A stretch of DNA of 5,195 nucleotides, taken from assembly GCA_049794535.1 (NCBI GenBank), contig JBARCX010000094.1, forward strand, positions 1 to 5,195, written 5' to 3'. Origin of the DNA: JBARCX01 sp049794535 (GTDB lineage Bacteria > Pseudomonadota > Gammaproteobacteria > Xanthomonadales > Rhodanobacteraceae). A program made the translations under genes and the position numbers. Below, piece after piece: positions 1 to 4,601 of the stretch (position 1 is its first letter; each line of letters begins with the position of its first letter). The notes under the pieces were generated by a model. The model was not told where the DNA came from and made no database searches. It saw only the letters and a program-made list of their open reading frames with translations.

Positions 1-916
1 GTGTCTGGTTGTGCAGGGCGAATCCCATCACGCCGAGCACCACTGCCAGTGCGGCCAAGGTGATCAATAAGGCAGGTGTCAGCCGGCGATCAGCAAGACG
101 GCCACCAAGCAAATTACCCAGGATCAAGCCCACGCCGAACACCAGCAGGATGGGCGATACCGCATTGTCGGTAAAACCGGTAACGCGAGTGAGGATCGGC
201 TGGATATAAGTGAATACGGTGAATACGCCAGCGAAACCCAATACGGTCATCAGCAAGCCGAGCAGCACAGATGGGCGGGCGATGGCTTTCAGTTCGTCAC
301 GTACGGCGATGGGTGTGCTATCGCCATGACCGGTTGGGACCAGCGTGGCGATGATGATGGTGGCGATGACGCCGATCGCACTGACGGCCCAGAACGTGGC
401 GCGCCAACCGAAATGCAGACCAAGCCAGGCACCGGCTGGTACGCCGAGCAGGGTGGCCACCGTGAGACCGGTGAACATGATCGAGATGGCCGAGGCCTTG
501 CGATCGGCAGGCACCAGGCCGGTGGCGACCACCGCGCCGACACCGAAGAAGGTGCCGTGCGCCAGTGAGGTAATCACGCGCGCGAGCATTAGCAACGTGT
601 AGTTCGGCGCCACGGCACAGGCTAGGTTGCCGAGCGTGAAGATAATCATCAGTGCCACCAGTACGGCCTTGCGTGGCATCCGGCTGGTGGCCACGGTAAG
701 CAGTGGCGCGCCCACGAAGACGCCCAGCGCATAGCCGGAGATCAGCAGGCCGGCGGCAGCGATGCTCACGTGCAGGTCGGCGGACACCTGCAATAGCAGG
801 CCCATAATCACGAATTCGGTGGTGCCGATACCGAATGCGCCTACCGTCAGCGCATACAGCGCCCATGGGGTACGTGCGCGTGAAGGCGATGGCGCGGCGG
901 AACGAGGGGAAGACAT
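1..916 (-). CDS. MFS transporter, DHA1 family (AraJ/YdhP-like), C-terminus cut by window edge
   Basis: A continuous minus-strand frame runs from ATG at 916 to the window edge (305 codons, no stop), so the gene continues outside. The product is an inner-membrane, proton-coupled major facilitator of the drug/metabolite exporter type; its substrate cannot be read from sequence. Hydrophobic segments lie near residues 18-42, 50-73, 83-102, 105-132, 143-165, 171-193, 216-238, 253-270 and 280-300, which is about nine of the usual twelve. Family marks are GTTEFVIMGLL (31-41), the loop 2-3 motif-A variant ending SRMPRKAVL (78-86), and a second motif A, GGRLADRR (271-278), between helices 8 and 9. These resemble the AraJ/YdhP branch. 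ATG 916 is the only ATG, GTG or TTG start between the upstream in-frame stop (986-988) and the first helix, but no clear Shine-Dalgarno precedes it. It is divergent from a LysR regulator that probably controls it. Function as an exporter is inferred from the family. Confidence 0.93.
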   Translation of the reverse strand, partial: MSSPRSAAPSPSRARTPWALYALTVGAFGIGTTEFVIMGLLLQVSADLHVSIAAAGLLISGYALGVFVGAPLLTVATSRMPRKAVLVALMIIFTLGNLACAVAPNYTLLMLARVITSLAHGTFFGVGAVVATGLVPADRKASAISIMFTGLTVATLLGVPAGAWLGLHFGWRATFWAVSAIGVIATIIIATLVPTGHGDSTPIAVRDELKAIARPSVLLGLLMTVLGFAGVFTVFTYIQPILTRVTGFTDNAVSPILLVFGVGLILGNLLGGRLADRRLTPALLITLAALAVVLGVMGFALHNQT

Positions 917-1015
917 GATGGCAAGCCGATCGAAAAGATGTGTCAGCGTAGGCGCTTGCGTTTCGCTTAAAAACCACCAAGATGGCTAATCATTATCAAT
1001 GAATGATTGAAAATC
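917..1015. promoter_or_regulatory. Divergent promoter region between MFS transporter and LysR regulator
   Basis: This 99-base gap separates two genes transcribed away from each other, so both promoters must lie here. The part at 965-1015 is much more AT-rich than the surrounding genes. On the plus strand, TTAAAA (967-972) and CATTAT (991-996), 18 bases apart, form a weak sigma70-like pair for lysR. On the minus strand, GATAAT (997 to 992) is a good -10 match but has no convincing -35. LysR-type regulators normally bind such divergent regions to control the partner gene and repress themselves. The promoter assignments are tentative. Confidence 0.5.
988..1008. promoter_or_regulatory. Candidate LysR operator: inverted repeat AATCATT-N7-AATGATT
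   Basis: AATCATT (988-994) and AATGATT (1002-1008) form a perfect 7-bp inverted repeat with a 7-base spacer, centred on 998. A third half-site, AATCAT (1012-1017), is inverted relative to the second arm and runs into the lysR ATG at 1016. The symmetry does not fit the textbook T-N11-A LysR box exactly. Its position between divergent genes, on top of the likely lysR promoter, still suits an autoregulatory site. Binding by this LysR protein is inference. Confidence 0.45.
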
Positions 1016-1984
1016 ATGGATCGCGTCGGTGATCTCAGCCTGTTTCTGCGCGTGCTCGACCTGGGCTCGATCAGCGCGGCAGCGCGCAGCCTTGACCTGT
1101 CAGTCGCCGTCGCCAGCCAGCGCCTGAAGCGTTTGGAGCGCGACTTGGGCGTGCGCCTACTGCATAGGACTACGCGCCAGCTGCATGCCACGCCGGAAGG
1201 CGCTGCGCTGGCCGCGCAAGGGCGCGTACTGGTCGAGGATCTGGAGGCATTGACCGGTGGCCTGCGCCAATCGGCGACCGAGGTCGCTGGTACCTTGCGG
1301 GTCACCATGCCGGCGTCGTTTGGCCGTCAATACATCTCGCCGATACTGCCGGAATTCATGGCGCGTCATCCGCGGGTCAAGCTCAGCGTGAACCTCAACG
1401 ACCAACTGCTGGATCTGGTCGGTTCGGGTTTCGATCTGGGCATCCGGGTCGGCGCGCTGGGCGACTCGGGTCTGGTGGCGCAGCGGCTGACGAACAATCG
1501 ACGTGTGTTATGCGCCTCGCCGGATTATCTGCGGCGCCACGGACATCCACGCACACCTGCCGACTTGGCGAAGCACGAGTGCTTGTTATTGGTCGGCAGT
1601 CTCGGCCGTCAGGATGTCTGGCGCTTCACCGATCGCAAGGGTCAGGAGGTCGTGCAGCGCGTGCAGGGTCGTTTCGAGAGCAATCTCGGTGAGCTGTTGC
1701 GCGATGCGGCGTTGGCCGGGCTTGGCATTGCCTTGCATTCGACGTGGCACGTCTGTGACGACATTTGCACCGGCCGCCTGCAGGTGTTGCTACCGGAGTA
1801 TCCGATTGCCGATACCGGCATCCATGCGGTGATGCCGCAGCGCCGGCTGGTGCCGCCGCGCGTACGCGCCTTCGTGGATTTCATGGCCGAGCAACTGGGT
1901 GATCCGCCGCCATGGGAGCGGCGGCTGGTGGCGCATACAGACCATGTGCCGGCGGTACGATCACGTAGTCGACAGCGGACATGA
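1016..1984 (+). CDS. LysR-type transcriptional regulator
   Basis: This 322-residue protein is a DNA-binding regulator of the LysR family. The N-terminal winged helix-turn-helix spans about residues 5-64, with the signature GSISAAARSLDLS (17-29), then SQRLKRLERDLGVRLLHRTT (34-53) and TPEG (59-62). A linker helix follows, then a periplasmic-binding-protein-like effector domain (about 90-295) beginning at GTLRVTMPASFG. Chosen start: ATG at 1016, giving the usual short lead before the HTH. A TTG at 1007 would add three residues, and neither start has a clear ribosome binding site. The last 25 or so residues, after the effector domain, are Pro/Arg-rich and probably disordered; this tail is longer than typical. 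The gene diverges from the MFS transporter, its most likely target, and converges on ppa with its stop codon inside the run that gives the ppa terminator its U-tract. The inducer cannot be predicted. Confidence 0.95.
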   Translation: MDRVGDLSLFLRVLDLGSISAAARSLDLSVAVASQRLKRLERDLGVRLLHRTTRQLHATPEGAALAAQGRVLVEDLEALTGGLRQSATEVAGTLRVTMPASFGRQYISPILPEFMARHPRVKLSVNLNDQLLDLVGSGFDLGIRVGALGDSGLVAQRLTNNRRVLCASPDYLRRHGHPRTPADLAKHECLLLVGSLGRQDVWRFTDRKGQEVVQRVQGRFESNLGELLRDAALAGLGIALHSTWHVCDDICTGRLQVLLPEYPIADTGIHAVMPQRRLVPPRVRAFVDFMAEQLGDPPPWERRLVAHTDHVPAVRSRSRQRT

Positions 1985-2018
1985 AAACGGCGCGCTACCC
2001 AGAGGGCAGCGCGCCGTT
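1984..2018 (-). terminator. Intrinsic terminator of ppa, abutting the lysR stop codon
   Basis: AACGGCGCGCT (1986-1996) and AGCGCGCCGTT (2008-2018) are perfect 11-base inverted arms. The 11-base spacer can add three further pairs (CCC 1998-2000 with GGG 2004-2006) around an AGA loop. Read on the minus strand, the stem ends in a U-rich tail (GTTTTC), so it fits the end of ppa, whose stop codon lies 28 bases upstream. Read on the plus strand, no U-run follows the stem, so termination of lysR there would be weaker, although the hairpin begins only one base after the lysR TGA. Confidence 0.85.
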
Positions 2019-2045
2019 GATCGAGCGCATGCTCCGCGAGCAGGC

Positions 2046-2582
2046 TTACGCCTTAGCCGCCTTGTTGCGCTCGACGCCAGCCAGGATCTCGGCCTTCGCC
2101 TCTGCGGCGCCGACCCAGCCCTCGACCTTCACCCACTTGCCCTTCTCCAGATCCTTGTAGTGCTCGAAGAAGTGGCCGATGCGCTCCAGCCAATGCGGCG
2201 AGACGCCCTGGATGTCGTTGATGTGCGAATAGCCGGGGAAGATCTTTGGCGAGGGCACCACCAGCAGCTTTTCGTCGCTGCCGGCTTCGTCGGTCATGCG
2301 CAGCATGCCCACCGGATGGCAACGGATCACCGAACCCGGGATCAGCGGCAGCGGCAGGATCACCAACGCGTCCAACGGATCGCCATCGCCGCCCAGCGTG
2401 CCCGGCACATAGCCGTAGTTGCACGGGTAGCGCATCGGGGTGGACAGGATACGGTCCACGAAGATCGCGCCGCTGGCCTTGTCGACCTCGTACTTAACCG
2501 GCTCGGCATCCTTGGGGATTTCGATGACGACGTTGATTTCGTTCGGCACGTCACGGCCGGCGTGTACCAGATCAAGGCCCAT
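2046..2582 (-). CDS. ppa: Inorganic pyrophosphatase (family I, soluble)
   Basis: This cytoplasmic Mg2+-dependent enzyme hydrolyses pyrophosphate to two phosphates, pulling forward biosynthetic reactions that release PPi. The protein is 178 residues, the usual size for bacterial family I enzymes (E. coli 176). The signature DGDPLDA is at 66-72. All active-site residues known from the E. coli enzyme are present with a +1 offset: E21, K30, E32, R44, Y56, D66, D68, D71, D98, D103, K105, Y142 and K143. It is therefore expected to be active. ATG 2582 is preceded by AAGGAA with good spacing. The C-terminus is Ala/Lys-rich. It is co-oriented with the MocR-type regulator 95 bases upstream, but a functional link is unlikely because ppa is a housekeeping gene. 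It ends at a strong intrinsic terminator. A hairpin overlapping its ribosome binding site is described separately. Confidence 0.98.
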   Translation of the reverse strand: MGLDLVHAGRDVPNEINVVIEIPKDAEPVKYEVDKASGAIFVDRILSTPMRYPCNYGYVPGTLGGDGDPLDALVILPLPLIPGSVIRCHPVGMLRMTDEAGSDEKLLVVPSPKIFPGYSHINDIQGVSPHWLERIGHFFEHYKDLEKGKWVKVEGWVGAAEAKAEILAGVERNKAAKA

Positions 2583-2621
2583 GGGCTTTCCTTATGAGAT
2601 CAAAGAGGAGGGAGAAAGCCC
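2583..2621 (-). promoter_or_regulatory. 5'-UTR hairpin covering the ppa ribosome binding site
   Basis: In ppa mRNA sense, GGGCUUUC (2621 to 2614) is perfectly complementary to GAAAGCCC (2590 to 2583), which ends immediately before the AUG. The 8-bp stem encloses a 23-base loop. The Shine-Dalgarno AAGGAA (2593 to 2588) is half inside the 3' arm. The loop also holds a pyrimidine tract (CUCCCUCCUCUUUG) that could pair with AAGGA as an alternative. No U-run follows, so this is not a terminator. Any effect would be on translation initiation, which is inference. Confidence 0.5.
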
Positions 2622-2629
2622 GTCAGGAT

Positions 2630-2655
2630 ACGGCAAACCGTGGTGCGGAGCACCA
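2630..2655 (-). other. Two adjacent small hairpins downstream of the MocR gene
   Basis: TGGTGC-GGA-GCACCA (2641-2655) is a 6-bp stem with a 3-base loop. ACGG-CAAA-CCGT (2630-2641) lies directly beside it and shares one base. They sit between the MocR stop codon and the ppa leader. Neither is followed by a U-run on either strand, so intrinsic termination is not supported. They could be 3'-end stabilising structures, or MocR transcripts may read through into ppa. No convincing ppa promoter was found in this 95-base gap. Confidence 0.3.
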
Positions 2656-2677
2656 TGAATCCGCCGGATGAGAGGCT

Positions 2678-4177
2678 TTAGACAGGCTCTTGAACCGGCT
2701 TCAATCGCAAATGGGCGTCCATTTCGTTCAGACACTCGCCGAATAGCTGCATCGCTTCGCGCAGCGCCGTCGTCGACAAGCCGCAGTAGCCCAGCAGCAG
2801 GCCGGGACGTGACGGTGGGCTTTGATAATGCGGAGCGATGGGATACAGGCCGAGCCCACGTTCACGCGCATGAGCGATCAATGCTTCGGCACGCGTGTTG
2901 TCGTAACCACGCAGCCACGCGACAACGTGCATGCCTGCGGGTGAGTCGACAACTTCCACGCGGTCTCCGGCATGGCGACGCAATCCGGCCAGCAGCTCCT
3001 GATGACGCGCTTTCAGTTCTTTGCGCGCATGCCGTAGATGGCGCTCGAAACCACCGTCCGCCATGAAATGCGCCAGCGCCACCTGCTCAATGCCGGGGCA
3101 TGAAATGTCGTTGAGGTATTTAGCGATGACGAAGTCTCTACGCAGCGCTGCCGGAAGCACCATGTAAGCCAGCCGCAGCGTACCGAATAGAACTTTGGAG
3201 AAGGTGCCGACATAGATCACGCGATCGCCTTTGTCGAGTGACCGTAACGCCGCCAGTGGACGGGAGTCGTAGCGAAATTCGCCGTCGTAGTCGTCTTCCA
3301 GAATCCAGCTCTGCTTCTCAGTGGCGTAGCGCAGCAACTCCAGTCGGCGCGGCAATGACATCACGCAACCACTGGGAAATTGATGCGAAGGCGTTACACA
3401 GATCAATCCTGGCGTGGCGGTCGGCAATTCGTCGCACACCAGCCCTTCATTATCGGTGCGTACTGGGAGCGGATTCGCACCATGAGCCACCAGCGCTTGA
3501 TAGGCGCTGAAATAGTGCGGCTCCTCAAGCACTACCGCGTCGCCTTCATTCAGCAGTACACGTGCGGCCAAGGTATAGGCCTGCTGCGTGCCACTGACAA
3601 TCAGTACATCTTCTGGCAGGGCAGATACACCACGACGGCGTGACAGGTAATCGCAGATCTGCTCGCGCAATGCCGGCATGCCCTGTGAGCTGATGACTTC
3701 GAACGGCGTGTATGCCGCCGCGTGTGCCAGTTCACGTCCCCAGGCGGCGCTCAATGCCGGATTGGTCAATGGATCGCCATATTGCAGGTTGAAGCGCAGG
3801 CCGTAATGCAAGCGCGCAATGCGTGCGTCCTGTACCTGTCGTGCCCGCTCTGCATAACGTGAAGGCGCGGCATTGGTGGATTCGATCGGGCGCGAGGGTG
3901 GTGCAAGCTGCAACGTAGATACGTAGCTACCCGAGCCTACGCGTCCATCGATAAAACCCTCCGCGCGCAGCTGCTCATAGGCGGCCAACACGGTGGTGCG
4001 CGAAAGATCCATTTCCCGCGCCAGTTCACGTGTGGGCGGCAGGCGGGAGCCCGCACTCAGCCTTCCACCAAGAATGGCCGTTTTCATGGCACGGGTCAGT
4101 TGCGCGTACTGCGGCCCTTGGCCGTCGAGCTCGAGGAACACGCTAGGAGCCTCTCTCAGCAGGCCACTGTGGAGCAA
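2678..4177 (-). CDS. MocR/GabR-type PLP-dependent transcriptional regulator (GntR winged helix + aminotransferase fold)
   Basis: This 499-residue fusion regulator has a GntR winged helix-turn-helix at about 17-88 (SRLPPTRELAREMDLSRTTV at 44-63, then GSGSYV at 81-86). A Pro/Ser/Ala-rich linker (about 90-123) leads to a fold-type I aminotransferase-like domain (about 125-490). PLP ligands are visible: K328 in YVGTFSK (Schiff-base lysine), and D295 and Y297 in EDDYDGEF, with the same 33-residue Asp-Lys spacing as GabR, plus R335. Such proteins sense PLP or an amino-acid/amine ligand and control vitamin B6, GABA, taurine or transport genes; which applies here is unknown. The outer start is TTG 4177, with no clear ribosome binding site. 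GTG at 4141 (residue 13) has AGAGAGG eight bases upstream, matches the GabR N-terminus better and follows a small ORF directly, so it may be the true start. Coding-like codon use before it keeps 4177 possible. It is divergent from a TonB-dependent receptor, its likely target. Confidence 0.95.
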   Translation of the reverse strand: MLHSGLLREAPSVFLELDGQGPQYAQLTRAMKTAILGGRLSAGSRLPPTRELAREMDLSRTTVLAAYEQLRAEGFIDGRVGSGSYVSTLQLAPPSRPIESTNAAPSRYAERARQVQDARIARLHYGLRFNLQYGDPLTNPALSAAWGRELAHAAAYTPFEVISSQGMPALREQICDYLSRRRGVSALPEDVLIVSGTQQAYTLAARVLLNEGDAVVLEEPHYFSAYQALVAHGANPLPVRTDNEGLVCDELPTATPGLICVTPSHQFPSGCVMSLPRRLELLRYATEKQSWILEDDYDGEFRYDSRPLAALRSLDKGDRVIYVGTFSKVLFGTLRLAYMVLPAALRRDFVIAKYLNDISCPGIEQVALAHFMADGGFERHLRHARKELKARHQELLAGLRRHAGDRVEVVDSPAGMHVVAWLRGYDNTRAEALIAHARERGLGLYPIAPHYQSPPSRPGLLLGYCGLSTTALREAMQLFGECLNEMDAHLRLKPVQEPV

Positions 4178-4238
4178 CCCGAAGGGCCGGGGCTCTTTGC
4201 CTGTGCGATGACGTCATTGCTCGGTCGTGTATCGACAT
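4143..4238 (-). CDS. Possible 31-codon leader ORF upstream of the MocR gene
   Basis: ATG at 4238 is preceded by GGGAGG with a six-base spacing, the best ribosome binding site in this half of the window. The frame encodes 31 residues (starting MSIHDRAM, ending PAERGS) and stops at TAG 4145-4143, one base before the GTG (4141) that could start the MocR protein. That spacing suggests translational coupling. The frame differs from the MocR frame and would overlap it if TTG 4177 is the real start. The peptide has no recognisable motif. Codon use is not clearly coding, so it may be a non-functional peptide or chance. Confidence 0.35.
   Translation of the reverse strand: MSIHDRAMTSSHRQRAPALRVAPQWPAERGS
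4208..4217. repeat. Perfect 10-bp palindrome ATGACGTCAT
   Basis: The palindrome lies inside the MocR leader and the 31-codon ORF. Flanks extend the symmetry (GC at 4205-4206 pairs with GC at 4219-4220, across a G/T mismatch), giving about 16 bases. Short symmetric sites near GntR-type genes are often operators, but no known motif is matched. It is recorded as a candidate site only. Confidence 0.3.
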
Positions 4239-4277
4239 ACATTTCCTCCCGCTGCTCTTGCCCTGCACGAAAACAGC

Positions 4278-4307
4278 TCTCGGCGCGACCCATGCGGCCT
4301 GCCGAGA
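4278..4307. repeat. Inverted repeat TCTCGGC-N16-GCCGAGA
   Basis: There are perfect 7-base arms at 4278-4284 and 4301-4307 with a 16-base spacer, in the region upstream of the MocR gene. On the minus strand it could form a hairpin in the MocR leader, or it could be a dimer binding site spanning about 2.5 helical turns. There is no U-run on either side, so it is not a terminator. Confidence 0.3.
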
Positions 4308-4328
4308 CAGGTTCCATTCCCCTGAAGG

Positions 4329-4359
4329 ATTGGCTCTATGAAATATAGAGAAATTGGCT
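4329..4359. promoter_or_regulatory. Candidate operator/promoter: inverted repeat CTCTAT-N5-ATAGAG flanked by ATTGGCT direct repeats
   Basis: CTCTAT (4334-4339) and ATAGAG (4345-4350) are perfect inverted arms. ATTGGCT occurs at 4329-4335 and again at 4353-4359, exactly 24 bases apart in the same orientation. This is the most AT-rich spot between the MocR gene and the TonB receptor. On the minus strand, CTTCCA and TATATT with a 17-base spacer form a possible MocR promoter here. MocR-family proteins often bind paired direct repeats near divergent promoters, so this is a plausible site for autoregulation and receptor control. Binding itself is inference. Confidence 0.45.
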
Positions 4360-4376
4360 ATGGATGGAAGCGATGA
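4338..4376 (+). CDS. Possible 12-residue leader peptide upstream of the TonB receptor
   Basis: ATG at 4338 follows AAGGA (4325-4329) with eight bases of spacing and encodes MKYREIGYGWKR before TGA (4374-4376). About 100 bases downstream is a strong intrinsic terminator, and the receptor gene comes after that. A short translated ORF before a terminator is the layout of a transcription attenuator. There is no run of one amino acid; two Tyr and one Trp are all that stands out. No upstream plus-strand promoter was recognised, and the ATG lies within the inverted repeat described above, so chance remains quite possible. Confidence 0.25.
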   Translation: MKYREIGYGWKR

Positions 4377-4472
4377 CTGTACCTAGCCTGCGAGCGTCGA
4401 TGTAGACGTTAGAAAAACGTAGTCGCGACAACCCGTTGTGACAAGGCTGCATCGATAACGCATCTCCCCCAT

Positions 4473-4517
4473 TCCCGCGGGTGGGAATTCCTCCGAGCCA
4501 TCCGCGGGGCTTTTTTT
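4473..4517 (+). terminator. Strong intrinsic terminator/attenuator upstream of the TonB receptor
   Basis: In plus-strand RNA, 4473-4484 pairs with 4498-4509 to give a 12-bp stem (ten Watson-Crick and two G-U pairs; core CCCGCGG with CCGCGGG). A 13-base loop closes it, and C then seven U (4511-4517) follow. This is a textbook Rho-independent terminator, active only in the plus direction. The nearest plus-strand gene upstream ends at 1984, so it must act on a transcript starting inside this intergenic region. That transcript would be either the leader of the receptor mRNA, whose ATG is 84 bases downstream, or a separate small RNA. Confidence 0.85.
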
Positions 4518-4590
4518 AAAAGCGAAGTCCTGGTGCGCGAAGCGGCCTGTTTTCAGGGGAGGTTGCAGACCGCGGTCGCCCGATAAAACT

Positions 4591-4598
4591 GGAGAGAG
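4591..4598 (+). promoter_or_regulatory. Ribosome binding site of the TonB receptor
   Basis: GGAGAGAG ends three bases before ATG 4602; its GGAG core is seven bases from the ATG, a good Shine-Dalgarno spacing. It decides the start in favour of 4602 over the in-frame ATGs at 4629 and 4662, which have nothing comparable upstream. Confidence 0.75.
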
Positions 4599-4601
4599 TC
4601 C

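Larger units (their letters stand above)
4178..4601. other. 424-base intergenic region between MocR gene and TonB receptor
   Basis: This region has no long coding frame of its own. From left to right it holds the MocR leader with its 31-codon ORF, the palindrome at 4208-4217, the inverted repeat at 4278-4307, the candidate operator at 4329-4359, the 12-codon ORF, a cluster of small hairpins, the plus-strand terminator at 4473-4517, a GACCGCGGTC palindrome (4568-4577) and the receptor ribosome binding site. The hairpins are CGTC/GACG at 4395-4408, ACGTT/AACGT at 4406-4420 and ACAA/TTGT at 4428-4439. It does not match any riboswitch class I can recognise by eye. Confidence 0.6.

Noticed and set aside
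318..980. 220-codon minus-strand ORF over the MFS gene
   Set aside because: It shares the strand but not the frame of the MFS transporter. Its Arg/His-rich translation lacks membrane helices, whereas the alternative frame gives a clear MFS protein.
1899..2597. 232-codon plus-strand ORF covering ppa
   Set aside because: It lies antisense to a pyrophosphatase with a complete active site, and its His/Arg/Asp-rich translation resembles no protein. It is a shadow frame of GC-rich coding DNA.
2668..3643. Several 87-132 codon plus-strand ORFs inside the MocR gene
   Set aside because: They are antisense to an intact 499-codon gene with all PLP-domain motifs, with no start signals or family resemblance.
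4161..4168. AGGCCACT, resembling part of a cobalamin riboswitch box near a TonB receptor
   Set aside because: It lies within the start of the minus-strand MocR gene, about 430 bases before the receptor, and the rest of the B12 element is absent.
4436..4459. GTGACA and GATAAC as a plus-strand promoter for the receptor leader
   Set aside because: The two hexamers are only about 10 bases apart, too short for sigma70.
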